From: CBDCWT01 sp965223305
Lineage (GTDB): Bacteria > Planctomycetota > Planctomycetia > Pirellulales > Pirellulaceae
Assembly (NCBI GenBank): GCA_965223305.1
Contig: CBDCWT010000088.1
Location: 643,420-707,419 of the forward strand
Direction: 5' to 3'
Length of the DNA stretch: 64,000 bases
Shown: positions 44,133 through 53,490 of the stretch, one piece after another
Numbering within the stretch: the stretch's first letter is position 1
Layout of the letters: every line of letters begins with the position of its first letter
Position numbers and translations under genes: made by a program
The notes under the pieces: generated by a model
Database searches by the model: none
Seen by the model: only the letters and a program-made list of their open reading frames with translations
What the model was told of the DNA's origin: nothing

Positions 44133-44449
44133 GGGCCGTTTTGACACCCACTGTCCGATTTCGCACCCCATGTGTCGAAATCGAACTTACCGCCCAAGAC
44201 GGCAAAAGACTTCCTATTCTTCCGCCGTGTCCTATCCATCGTAAAATGAGGGTTCGGATCTGGCGTGAAAAGCCATCTGGATCGGAAACTCCTAGCGGGC
44301 CCGCCCAGCTTGTGCAGGCGGTAGCGATCATAGGGAAAGATGAAGTGGGCCGCCCGTATTGGGAGAATGAAAGGGCTTTGCCTGGTTCTCTTTTCGTGAA
44401 CGCTAAACAGAAGACGCACGTCGCCCGCAATCGGAATCGCGCGGCGGGT

Positions 44450-44632
44450 TTAACCCGGATTATTCATGAAGATCGTGGCGAGAGGTTGTAAGTACGTTCG
44501 TGGCAAGGAAGGCGAGCAATTCTTCCGCAGGCGTATTGAAAGCAATACGTCGAGGGAGAATTGTGAAGCATGACGAAGCCACGGATGGACTTACGACCTC
44601 GCAGCAGATCGCTCATGAATAATTCGGGTTAA
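44450..44632. mobile_element. Palindromic MITE, copy 2
   Basis: TTAA direct repeats flank a 175-base element with CCCGGATTATTCATGA at the left and its inverted partner at the right. The sequence is nearly identical to copy 3 (56965-57146) and to copy 1 in reverse orientation. Confidence 0.85.
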
Positions 44633-44692
44633 TGTTGTGCCTGAACCGTAAGCGCGAAGCGTGAGTCTTGATGTTGCGCTGTTGGCTCCATC

Positions 44693-44765
44693 GGAACCCG
44701 AAGCGTCAGCGAGGGGAGTTGGCGTACCATCGCAAGTTGTTCCCTCGCTTACGCTTCGGGTTCCG
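44693..44765. repeat. Palindromic repeat family B, copy 3
   Basis: GGAACCCGAAGCGTCAGCGA and its mirror flank the central segment GTTGGCGTACCATCGCAAG, which is shared, in either orientation, with the other copies. Confidence 0.85.
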
Positions 44766-44887
44766 AAAAACCGAATTCGCCGTGGACTAGCACGGAACGA
44801 CTGAGGTCACCGACTCGGCATCGCATCCCTGTGGCCTGGCGAAGACCGTGAGGGAGAAGTCGACTGGCCGTGGGGTGCGTGCGGCGC

Positions 44888-44922
44888 AAAAAAAAAGGCT
44901 GCGATCGCGAGCGATGGCAGCC
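44888..44922 (-). terminator. Strong intrinsic terminator
   Basis: GC-rich hairpin with an 11-bp stem (one mismatch) immediately followed by an uninterrupted run of nine T on the minus strand. It is the clearest rho-independent terminator noticed in the window. No annotated minus-strand gene lies directly upstream of it. Confidence 0.75.
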
Positions 44923-44958
44923 CTCAGGCCGGCTGGTAACAAATGGTCGCCGGCCACA
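44888..44958 (-). ncRNA. Candidate small RNA: two hairpins and U-tract
   Basis: Read on the minus strand, a stem GGCCGGC/GCCGGCC with a 15-base loop (44927-44955) is followed by a terminator hairpin, an 11-bp stem with one C-C mismatch (GGCTGC.ATCGC, 44897-44922), and then nine T (44888-44896). TATAGT lies at 44959-44964, close enough to be a -10 box, though this would place the start inside the first stem, so the 5' end is uncertain. No protein-coding frame fits. It may be a free-standing sRNA, or the terminator of an unrecognised transcript. Confidence 0.5.
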
Positions 44959-45090
44959 ACTATAGAAAGAAAATCCCCGGTCGATTGCGACGAGTGGAGT
45001 CGCTGCAAGAATGGCGATGGTCAGGCGTGCTTCTGCACTAGCCGTTAAACGACCAGGCCAATGCTAAATTGTTGGTCCCTCTGCCGAATA

Positions 45091-45119
45091 CTGACCGGAG
45101 GATTATCTGTCGGTATTAT
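45091..45119 (+). promoter_or_regulatory. Possible promoter for the DUF1501 gene
   Basis: CTGACC and TATTAT are separated by 17 bases, about 340 bases upstream of the DUF1501 ATG. The -35 element is a partial match. Confidence 0.35.
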
Positions 45120-45457
45120 ACTTCGTGGTTGGCCACGAGACATCTGAGCTGGAACTAATACATCGGCAAAATGCCGGCGGCATTCTTGTCCAATTCAACG
45201 GTATGGGAGGATTTTTACTGCTTGTTGTGACTCTGCGAATGCTGTGCCGTTCGCTGCTTCTCCGGCGAAAAGGGGTATGTCAATTGCAGGCTTGCGGTGG
45301 TGGCAACTTGCTTCCATTTCGGTATTCGTTTGAAACATGGTGGCCCCTCCGGGGGTCTACTTGGTGGGAGCCGTGCCGGGTGAGGGCACGTCGGGGCCTG
45401 GTCTGGAGCGGCATCTAGTTCTGCAACTCGTTCTATTTGGTCAACGGAGACGACTCG

Positions 45458-46780
45458 ATGCTCCATTGCAATCAGCGGGCACACTGGAATCGACGGACTT
45501 TGCTGAAGGCAGCTGGTCTGAGCGGGTTGAGTTGGCTTACCCCGATCGCAGAGTCGCTCAGCAGGGCAGACGCATTGCGTGGTCAGCGACCGAAATCGGT
45601 GCTCGTGCTTTGGCTCGCCGGTGGCCCCAGCCAGCTGGAGACATTCGACCCCAAGCCGGACACCGAGATTGCCGCGGGGACGGGTGCCGTTGGAACATCC
45701 GTTCCGGGCATGCAGCTGGCCGAAGGCTATCCGCAGCTGGCGGATCAGATGCAGCACATTTCGTTGGTACGTAGTGTGGTGAGTAAGGAGGGCGATCATG
45801 AGCGGGCGACCTACCACGTAAAGACCGGATTCCGCCCAGACCCGACGCTGTTTCACCCGGCGATCGGTGCCGTGGTCTGTCACCAGCTGACCGACAACGT
45901 CGAGATCCCCCGGCACGTTTCGATTTTGCCGAACCAATGGCCCGCGCGCGGTGGGTATTTGGGCGACCAATTCGACGCTTTCAAGATCGATGATCCCCAG
46001 GGTCCGATTCCGGACGTCGATGCGCGTGTTTCTCGTGAACGCTTTGAGCGGAGGATTCGTGATCTGGAGGTGGTTGAAGCCGAGTTCGCTCGTGGTCGGC
46101 TTAGCAACCTCGATCGTGAGAGGACCCAACATCGCAGCGCGACGGGTGCTGCGCTGAAGATGATGGAGTCCGACCAGCTGAAGGCCTTTGACGTCAACCA
46201 GGTCCCCGACGCGGTCCGGCTGCAGTTTGGCGACAGTCCGTTTGGCCGTGGTTGCTTGGCTGCCGCCCGGCTCGTCGAGGTTGGAGTTCGCTGTGTCGAA
46301 GTGACGCTGCCGGGGTGGGATACTCACATCAACAATCATCCATCGCACGCAGAGTTGGCCAAGACATTGGATCCAGCCTTTGCCGGTCTGATTCAATACC
46401 TGCGCGAGCGTGAACTTCTCGACAGCACGGTCGTCATGTGCGGCGGCGAGTTCGGTCGCACTCCCCGGGTTAATCCGGCTGGGGGTCGCGATCACTGGCC
46501 GCACGGTTTCACCGTGGCGCTGGCCGGTGGGGGCATTGCTGGTGGTCGCATCGTTGGCGAGACATCACCGGAGCCACCTACCGGCGGGGCCGAGAAGCAG
46601 GTCTCGGCTCACGTCAAGGACCCCCGCCAGGTTGCGGACATCCATGCGACAGTCCTGGCCGCGTTAGGGATCGACTTCCAGCAGGAACTGATGACACCGG
46701 TAGGCCGGCCCATGGTGATCAGCGAAGGCCAGGTGATTCGCGAGTTGTTTGCTGCGGAGGCTGTGCAGCCTTTGAGTTAA
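45458..46780 (+). CDS. DUF1501-domain secreted protein
   Basis: 440 residues from the ATG at 45458. A Tat-like signal begins HWNRRTLLKAAGLSGLSW. The DUF1501 alkaline-phosphatase-like core shows SVLVLWLAGGPSQLETFDPKP, GFRPDPTLFHPAIG, WDTHINNH and VVMCGGEFGRTPRVNPAGGRDHW, with the metal-site His and Asp residues. In planctomycetes these proteins usually pair with a DUF1549/1553 cytochrome gene, and no such partner lies next to this one. Function is unproved; sulfatase- or phosphatase-like fold is inferred. Confidence 0.92.
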   Translation: MLHCNQRAHWNRRTLLKAAGLSGLSWLTPIAESLSRADALRGQRPKSVLVLWLAGGPSQLETFDPKPDTEIAAGTGAVGTSVPGMQLAEGYPQLADQMQHISLVRSVVSKEGDHERATYHVKTGFRPDPTLFHPAIGAVVCHQLTDNVEIPRHVSILPNQWPARGGYLGDQFDAFKIDDPQGPIPDVDARVSRERFERRIRDLEVVEAEFARGRLSNLDRERTQHRSATGAALKMMESDQLKAFDVNQVPDAVRLQFGDSPFGRGCLAAARLVEVGVRCVEVTLPGWDTHINNHPSHAELAKTLDPAFAGLIQYLRERELLDSTVVMCGGEFGRTPRVNPAGGRDHWPHGFTVALAGGGIAGGRIVGETSPEPPTGGAEKQVSAHVKDPRQVADIHATVLAALGIDFQQELMTPVGRPMVISEGQVIRELFAAEAVQPLS

Positions 46781-46791
46781 TGCGTGATTTC

Positions 46792-46985
46792 ATCATTCCT
46801 CACTCTCCCGTCGGGGAGAGTCGGCCCGCAGGGCCGGTGAGGGGGGCCCGCCTCGGGGCGATCACTCCCGGGCAGCCCTCGCCGGGCGGTACGCGCCGGT
46901 TTCGCTAGGGAACCGTGGGCTAACGCCCAGCGGCTGATTTGGAGTGTAGCCGAACTCGCCAGAGTTTGGCGGATTGCATGAAGCG
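46792..46985. repeat. Composite repeat F, copy 2 (inverted, convergent junction)
   Basis: Contains a CTCTCCCGTCGGGGAGAG hairpin, GGCCCGCAGGGCC, CCGTGGGCTAACGCCCAGCG, and a family C unit with GGCGGATTGCATGAAGCG. The order is the reverse of copy 1 at 39483-39640. It fills the gap between DUF1501 (+) and the degenerate HD-GYP gene (-). Confidence 0.8.
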
Positions 46986-47075
46986 CAAAGCTGCACGACC
47001 TCCGCGAGCGGGAGGCTGCATAACCTCTACAACGAGAGTGGCGAGAATGCCGGCCACTTAATGGCGGGCGATTTC

Positions 47076-48050
47076 CTAGTCCGCTCTGACCGTGGTGTCG
47101 CCGTAGGTGTTCGAGCTGGACGAGCGATAATCGAGCGAGCCTGCGATCGCAAGTTGTTCTAAGGCGTGGATTACGGCGGGGTGGTAATTCACATCGAGGT
47201 CCGATTGAAGCAGATTAATTGCCTCTTCGGGCGTCGTGGCCGAGTCGCCGTACACCAGTGTGTCGTAGCGAGTCGCCGCTTCGATGATCTTGGCACCAAA
47301 CGGCGTCTCCGCTTGCGCATCCTCGTCTTCTTCGCTGAAACTGGTCACCAGCGTGTCTCGCTGGTTTAGGATCAAGGGCAGTGCACCGGTCAGGACTGAC
47401 CCCAGTGAATGGACCAGATCGCTGCCGTGGAAGGTATGTTGATCGGCAGGGTTAGCCTGTCGCAGGTCGCCCACTGCACGATGTATCACCTTGGCCGTCA
47501 CTTCGATATTGTCGATGTCCTGCAGCAACGCCGCGACCCGAATGTCGTCTACTTCGCGATCCGAGAGCCGCATTTGCCGGGCGACTTCCTGGCTGATGGC
47601 TGAGATGCGCTTCGAGCGATCTTTGAGGGCCGGGTCCGCGCTCTTCAGGTAACGTGACAGCACTTCGACCACGCCTAGATAGGCATCGTGCAGCTCGTGA
47701 AGTTTCTGGGTACGTTCGTCGCTCAGTGTGCCGACAAAGATCGCGTTCAGTCCCATCACCGCGCCCCATACCGTCAAGGAGAGCCCGATCACGAGCGGAG
47801 ACGTTGTTTCTGCAAAGGACTCCAGATCGAGTACGGCCACAACGGACGCGAACACAACACAGAGCAGCGCCAGGATGCCAGCGCGATGGCGGCCCAGGTA
47901 GAACGCGGCCAACACTACGGGCAGATAGAACAGGTTGAGGACGACCATCTTGTAGCCGACCACAAAGTACAGCAATGCAGTCAGGAAAATACAGATTAGA
48001 AAGAGCGAGATTTCTATGGATCGCTCAGAATACTGTCTTCTTGAAAACAT
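47076..48050 (-). CDS. Membrane protein with degenerate HD-GYP-type domain
   Basis: 324 residues. Four hydrophobic segments at about 14-33, 36-53, 58-76 and 86-108 form a membrane sensor-like module. The cytoplasmic part resembles an HD-GYP domain: KDRSKRISAISQEVARQM then AALLQDIDNIEV, where the canonical HDIGK has become QDIDN (Gln177, Asp178). The HHExxDGxGYP segment is absent. It is therefore probably catalytically dead, a pseudoenzyme or c-di-GMP effector. It is directly downstream of an intact HD-GYP gene on the same strand. Confidence 0.8.
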   Translation of the reverse strand: MFSRRQYSERSIEISLFLICIFLTALLYFVVGYKMVVLNLFYLPVVLAAFYLGRHRAGILALLCVVFASVVAVLDLESFAETTSPLVIGLSLTVWGAVMGLNAIFVGTLSDERTQKLHELHDAYLGVVEVLSRYLKSADPALKDRSKRISAISQEVARQMRLSDREVDDIRVAALLQDIDNIEVTAKVIHRAVGDLRQANPADQHTFHGSDLVHSLGSVLTGALPLILNQRDTLVTSFSEEDEDAQAETPFGAKIIEAATRYDTLVYGDSATTPEEAINLLQSDLDVNYHPAVIHALEQLAIAGSLDYRSSSSNTYGDTTVRAD

Positions 48051-48097
48051 GATGGTGTTCCTTGTCAGGCCGTTAGATGTTTCGGGGCTATCCTGGT

Positions 48098-49201
48098 CTA
48101 TCCGGCAGTGACTGCCGGTTCGAAATTCGTGTCTAGACTGAGGGCACTGTTAAGCAGTCTGCGATCTGCGGCGGTTTTGGGTCGTTCTTGTTGCTTGGCG
48201 AGAAACTCTGCTGGGTCTCCTTGCTCGACTTCTTCCTGACTGTCGGAGAATCTCTGTGCGATCTCTTTGATCTCCGGTTCCAGCTTCAAGAACACGTCGA
48301 CGATCGTGGGATCAAGGTGCTTACCAGCCTCGCTGCGAATGATTTCGACACACTTTTCGTGCGGCAGTGCATCTTTGTAGACGCGTTTGGCCGACAGGGC
48401 GTCGTAGATGTCTGCGATGGCCACGATTCTAGCCGCCAGCGGAATGTCCTCTCCGGCAACTTTTGAGGGATAGCCATTTCCGTCCCAGCGTTCGTGGTGG
48501 CCCAGAGCGATCTTGCGGGCCATCTGCAGAAAGTTGCTATTGCCCAAACGAAGTTCGATCTGGCGGATGCACTCGGCGCCGACCAGCGTATGCTGCTGCA
48601 TTTGAGCGCGCTCGTCGAGTTCCAATCGTCCCGGCTTTCTGAGGATCGCGTCTTCGATCGCGACCTTGCCGATGTCGTGTAGAACTGCGCTGATCCCAAT
48701 CGTCTTGGCGAAGACTGGTGTGATGCGATCTCGAAAACGCGGATCGCGGCGCATGGCCATCGTCAAGCGTGTCGAGTAGAGCGCGATTCGCTCGAGGTGC
48801 TGTCCTGTTTCTTGATCGCGGTATTCCGCGAGTTTTGCCAAGCCGAAAATGACTGCGTTGCGAGTCCTCACCAGGTCCTTCTCCCGCCGCAGCAACTGCA
48901 GCTGAGAATCTCGCTCTGTCTTGTTTGCTTCGTTGCGGACCAACGTCAACACGAGATAGGTCGCGATGACCTGCAAGCCACCGATCCATAGCAGCGCCAG
49001 CGCTCGCGTGCCTGGCATCGCCTGTAGCAACGCTGCGGCCGAAAAGGACGGTTGGTCCGCAGCTGTTGAAGCCGCCTCAATTGCGCGTTCGGTCCATTCG
49101 GCCGAGGCAATCAAGAAGCGGTCCTGGATCCACAGCCCACAGGCAAGGCACAGAAGTTGCGCAGCGGCCAAGACCAGTAGTGCTTTCTTGTGTTGGTACA
49201 T
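48098..49201 (-). CDS. Membrane-anchored HD-GYP phosphodiesterase
   Basis: 367 residues. Membrane helices at about 7-24 and 66-88 enclose a short periplasmic domain, followed by a helical linker and an HD-GYP domain. Metal and catalytic residues are present: His135 (QHLERI), His175-Asp176 (LHDIGKVA), HTLVGAE, GHHERWDGNGYP at 234-245 and DIYDALSAKRVYKDALPHEK. It is predicted to hydrolyse c-di-GMP at the membrane. Upstream of and co-directional with the degenerate paralogue (47-base gap), so the pair may act as a unit. Confidence 0.92.
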   Translation of the reverse strand: MYQHKKALLVLAAAQLLCLACGLWIQDRFLIASAEWTERAIEAASTAADQPSFSAAALLQAMPGTRALALLWIGGLQVIATYLVLTLVRNEANKTERDSQLQLLRREKDLVRTRNAVIFGLAKLAEYRDQETGQHLERIALYSTRLTMAMRRDPRFRDRITPVFAKTIGISAVLHDIGKVAIEDAILRKPGRLELDERAQMQQHTLVGAECIRQIELRLGNSNFLQMARKIALGHHERWDGNGYPSKVAGEDIPLAARIVAIADIYDALSAKRVYKDALPHEKCVEIIRSEAGKHLDPTIVDVFLKLEPEIKEIAQRFSDSQEEVEQGDPAEFLAKQQERPKTAADRRLLNSALSLDTNFEPAVTAG

Positions 49202-49400
49202 GCAGCCCGCCGCACTTTCGACATCGAGTCATTCGGCCACGGTAAGAACGAAAGTTCTCCCGAAGCCGCTTTGGCGCCCTCAGAAGAATAGGTCACCGCC
49301 GATTTGAGTCAAACGGACCGAGTGTCGTAGTAGTCGTGACGATTGAGCAGCGCTCTTCGACTACTCGCCTCGGCCGGTTCGCTCGAGGTAGAATGCGAGC

Positions 49401-50198
49401 ATGAGTTGGAAACTGGCAATTCGTTACGAGGTCTTGCCGGAGGATCGGGTGCGGACTCGGTTTGCCAATGCAGCACGCTACGGGTTTGAAGCCGTGGAGC
49501 TGCCCGGCCGTTATCTGCCGGACTACCGAGAAGAATTACTTGCCGACCTGGATGAGCTTCCCCTGCCCATATCGAGTGTGTCTTTGGGCTACCGTGGCTC
49601 GTTAGTCAGCTCGGACGCTGGCGTTCGTGCGACGTGCCGCGAGGACGCGAAGAGCCTGCTTACATTCTGTGCCCGGATCGGCGCGGTCGGTCTCGTCATG
49701 CCGCCCGTCTTGCACCAAGATCCCTGCCCGCGAGTGGGGTTGGACCCAGATCAGGCCCTTGCAATCCAAGACGAGTGGCTGCTAGAGTCGCTGCCGGAAC
49801 TGGCTAAATTCGCAGCCGAGCAGGGCGTCTATCTGATGCTGGAGCCGGTCAATTCCTTTGAGACCGACTACATGACAACGCTCGGCCATGCTGCACGTAT
49901 CTGCGATGACGTGGGCCACGAGGGCTTGGGAATAACAATTGACTTCTTTCACATGCAAATTACCGAGCTGGACACGGAGTCCGCGATCCGGCAAGCAGCT
50001 CGTTGGATCCGCCACGTGCACGTGGCGGAGAACACCCGTGTTGAACCCGGCCCGGGACAGCTTGATTTTCAGCCAGGATTCGAGGCGCTGCGTGCGATTG
50101 GCTATGACGGCTATGTCGTTGTCGAGTGCCGCAGCTTGTCGGGTCCGGCCGAGCGGGTGCTGACCAAGTCGTCGCAATTTCTGAGACGTCTGTTTTGA
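49401..50198 (+). CDS. Sugar phosphate isomerase/epimerase (AP endonuclease family 2 TIM barrel)
   Basis: 265 residues of the xylose-isomerase-like barrel. Metal ligands are visible as Glu in LMLEPVN, Asp in ITIDFFHM, His in IRHVHVAENT and Glu in VVVECRSL. It opens directly with the barrel (WKLAIRYEVLPEDRV), with no signal peptide. The substrate is unknown; the fold covers inositol, tagatose and hydroxypyruvate isomerases. Divergent from the HD-GYP pair. Confidence 0.9.
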   Translation: MSWKLAIRYEVLPEDRVRTRFANAARYGFEAVELPGRYLPDYREELLADLDELPLPISSVSLGYRGSLVSSDAGVRATCREDAKSLLTFCARIGAVGLVMPPVLHQDPCPRVGLDPDQALAIQDEWLLESLPELAKFAAEQGVYLMLEPVNSFETDYMTTLGHAARICDDVGHEGLGITIDFFHMQITELDTESAIRQAARWIRHVHVAENTRVEPGPGQLDFQPGFEALRAIGYDGYVVVECRSLSGPAERVLTKSSQFLRRLF

Positions 50199-50442
50199 TC
50201 TTGGGCTCCGTCGTTCGGTTTCTCCTCTGAAGTTGTAGAAGTTGCGCGCTTGGCAGCATCAGCCGCTGGACGCTTGAGGCAGGCCGCCCGCGTTTTTCTT
50301 CGTAGTCTGGCGAGACCGTAGACACGCTTTGTGCGAGAATAGGAGCAGCAGCGAGAGATGGTTTTGTCGGGCGCCGATCGCTGCTTTGAACGCTATCCGA
50401 CGACAAGTACAGGCGAACCGGCCGCGCGGCGGCCTACGACCC

Positions 50443-53400
50443 ATGTGGAATAAGCTAGATTCGATCAAGTTGGCCAGCGCCCTACTGCTCCTGCTAGTCG
50501 GCGGGCGGTGGGCAGTCGCCGCTGGACGGCCAGTCGATTTCAATCGGGACATCCGACCTATCCTGGCGGCAAAGTGCTTTGCTTGCCACGGTCCAGATGA
50601 CGCGCACCGCGAGGCGGAATTGCGACTTGACGATGTGCAGGCTGCTTTGGATTACGGCACGATCGTACCGGGGAAGCCCACCGAAAGCGAGTTGATCCGG
50701 CGCATCTTCGCCGACGACGCCGACGAGCGCATGCCTCCGCCGAACAGCGACGCTCTGACCGACCGGCAGCAGGAGCTGATTCGCCGCTGGGTGCTCGACG
50801 GAGCCGAGTACAAACCGCATTGGGCTTTTGTACCTGCAAGCAAGCCAGCATTGCCGGCCGTTCGCCGTGCCACCTGGCCGCGCAATGCGATCGACTATTT
50901 TGTGCTGGCCCGGCTCGAAGCGGAGCAGCTACAGCCGTCGCCTGCTGCTGACCCTTACACGCTTGTGCGACGCCTCTACCTTGACCTGCTTGGGTTGCCA
51001 CCTACGCCAGCAGAGGCTGACGCATTTGTGCATAACCAAGATCCCAACGCTTATGTGCAATTGGTTGACCGGCTGCTGCGCTCGCCGCGGTACGGCGAGC
51101 GCTGGGCGCGCGAGTGGTTGGATCTTGCTCGGTACGCTGACACCAACGGCTATGAAAAGGACCGCGAGCGTTCGATTTGGCCCTATCGCGATTGGGTGAT
51201 TCGAGCGCTGAATGCGGACTTGCCGTTCGACCAGTTCACGGTCGAGCAGCTTGCGGGCGATATGCTGCCCGGCCTGTCCGAAGATCGCCTCGTTGCTTCG
51301 GGATTTCATCGCAACACAATGCTCAATGAAGAGGGCGGTATCGACCCGCTCGAGTATCGTTTCTACGCCATGGTCGATCGGGTGGCGACCACGGGGCTGA
51401 TCTGGCTTGGACTTACGACTGGTTGTGCTCAATGCCATACGCACAAGTACGACCCGATTACGCACACCGACTACTACCGCTTCATGGCACTGTTAAACAA
51501 CGCCGACGAACCAGACCTCGTCGTGAAGACGCCGGACGTGATTCGCCGCCGTCGAGAGCTGCAGCAACGGATCAGCATGTTGGAGGATCGGCTCGCCGCG
51601 CAGTTTCCCGCGGCCGCAGGTGACGGCGACCTCGAGCTCCGCCGCCGGCAGAACTTCGATTCCAGCTTCCAAGATTGGCTGGCGAGAGCTCGGGCAGAGG
51701 CTGTTCGCTGGACGATACTGCGGCCAACACAACTAGAAACGAACTTGCCGAAGCTGGAGTTATTGGATGACGGTTCGATTTTTTCGACCGGGGATATCAC
51801 CAAACGCGATCTGTTTCGCCTGAGTTTCCAGATCGATTCGGCAGACTTGCCGATCACGGCGTTCCGCCTCGAGGCACTGCCCGACCTGCGGCTCCCGGCG
51901 GGTGGTCCGGGAAGGGCGTACTACGAAGGCCGCAAAGGAGATTTTTTTCTGAGCGAGTTCACGGCCCGGATTGACGGAGCGACAATCCCATTCGTCTCGC
52001 CATCGCACAGCTACGGAAAAATCAGTGTCGGCAGCGGCAGTGCTGAAGCGAGCAACGTGATCGATGGAGATGGATCGACAGGATGGTCGACCGCGCTGCG
52101 CGAGGGCGAGCCGCATCAGCTTGTGTTGAACCTGGCGGAGCCACTCACCACTGGCGGGGTCTTACAGGTCGAACTGCTGTTTGAAAGGCACTTTGCCGCC
52201 AGCCTCGGGCGGTTTCGGCTCGCAGCGGCCTCGGCAAAGAAACAGCTGGTAGCAAGCGGCTTGCCCGTTCAACTGGAGTCGTTGCTGAGTGAGCCTCGTC
52301 ATCTCGGTCAGGGCGACAGGGCGAGGCTGAAACGGCATTTCGCGCGGATTGCTCCCGAACTAGCGGAGGCCCGCAAGTCGATTGATGAGCTACGGAAGCA
52401 GATGCCGAACTTCCCAACAACCATGGTGATGCGAGAACGTCCAGCCGACAACCCGCGTAAGACCTATCGGCATCATCGAGGTGAATTCCTAAGCGCCCGG
52501 GAAGAGGTCGATCCAGGAATCCCAGTGATCTTCGCGCGGAGTTCTGCCCGGTCGCCGGCTGATAGGCTTGAGCTGGCGCGCTGGTTGGTCAGCGACGAGA
52601 ATCCGCTTGTGGGGCGAGTCACGGTCAATCGTGCCTGGCGTTCTTTCTTTGGTGCCGGCTTGGTACGAACGAGTGGCGATTTTGGAACACAGGCCGATCC
52701 GCCAACGCATCCGTTGCTGCTCGACTGGCTGGCCAGTGAGTTTATCGATCGTGGGTGGTCTCTAAAACGGCTGCACCGCCTGATCGTGACCAGCGCCACC
52801 TATCGGCAGAGCTCGCAGGTAACGCCGGGCGTACGGCGGCGAGATCCCGAGAACCAGCTGCTGGCGCGAGGACCGCGGTTCCGTGTGGGTGCTGAGACCG
52901 TGCGTGACATGATGCTGCGGGCGAGTGGCCTACTGTCGACAAAGATGAACGGTCCCAGCGTTTTTCCGCCCACAACCTGAGAGTGTCGCAGCCATGGCCT
53001 ACGGCAACTATCGTTGGCTGCCCTCGCCCGGTGAAGACCGATATCGCCGGTCGCTCTACACATTCAGCAAACGCACGGCGCCCTTCGCGGCCTACGCGGT
53101 GTTCGATGCTCCGACGGGAGAGAGCTGTGTGGCACGCCGCAACCGCAGTAACACACCCCTTCAGGCCCTCACGTTGCTGAACGACGAGATGTATTTAGAA
53201 ATGTCCCGCGCGCTCGCGACGTCGGCAGTCTCCCAGGGAAGTTCCGACCGGGACATTGCCGCGCTGATGTTCAGGCGATTGCTGACCCGGCGTCCAGAGA
53301 CCACGGAGTTAGCGGCGGTCTTGCGGTACCAGCAATCGCAGTTGCAACGGTTGCTGGCTGGCGAGTTGAAGGAGGCCGAAATCATGGGAGACGAGGACGC

Positions 53401-53476
53401 TGCGCCGGTTACCGCGGCGTGGGCGATGGTGGCTCGTGCGCTGATGAATCTGGACGAGACGATTTCCAAGCCTTGA
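50443..53476 (+). pseudogene. PSCyt1/DUF1549/DUF1553 protein with one frameshift
   Basis: From the ATG at 50443, a signal peptide (LASALLLLLVGGRWAVAA) precedes the planctomycete cytochrome motif CFACH (Cys45-His49). DUF1549 follows (RLEAEQLQPSPA, LVRRLYLDLLGLPPTPAEAD, CAQCHTHKYDP), then a discoidin-like insert and DUF1553 (RVTVNRAWRSFFGAGLVRTSGDFG, then in another frame MAYGNYRWLPSPG and NTPLQALTLLND). The frame breaks near 52970 where one extra base after CCGCCC gives a stop at 52978-52980; removing it restores a full-length protein of about 1,010 residues. Either sequence error or a recent mutation. It is followed 14 bases later by its DUF1501 partner. Confidence 0.85.
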
Positions 53477-53490
53477 TCGAGAATCGAACG

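Larger units (their letters stand above)
43752..45457. other. 1.7-kb intergenic region with palindromes, MITE, RNA candidate and promoter
   Basis: The largest gene-free stretch, between the divergent PNP and DUF1501 genes. It contains a 115-base inverted repeat (44018-44132), MITE copy 2 (44450-44632), family B copy 3 (44693-44765), a hairpin-terminated RNA candidate (44888-44958) and a candidate promoter (45091-45119). Open frames across 43889-44491 and 45125-45418 have no recognisable domain, and one runs into the MITE. Confidence 0.65.

Noticed and set aside
43889..44491. 200-codon plus-strand frame in the large intergenic region
   Set aside because: No domain, it crosses a 115-base inverted repeat and ends inside a MITE, so it is most likely chance.
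44888..44896. Nine-A run as a programmed slippage site
   Set aside because: It lies outside any gene and is better explained as the U-tract of a minus-strand terminator.
45437..45457. Earlier ATG for the DUF1501 gene
   Set aside because: The ATG at 45458 gives the usual short Tat-type N-terminus; the upstream seven residues add nothing typical.
45215..46504. 429-codon frame antisense to the DUF1501 gene
   Set aside because: The sense strand has a clear DUF1501 protein with motifs; the antisense product has no recognisable domain. The same applies to 53161-54162 antisense to the second DUF1501 gene.
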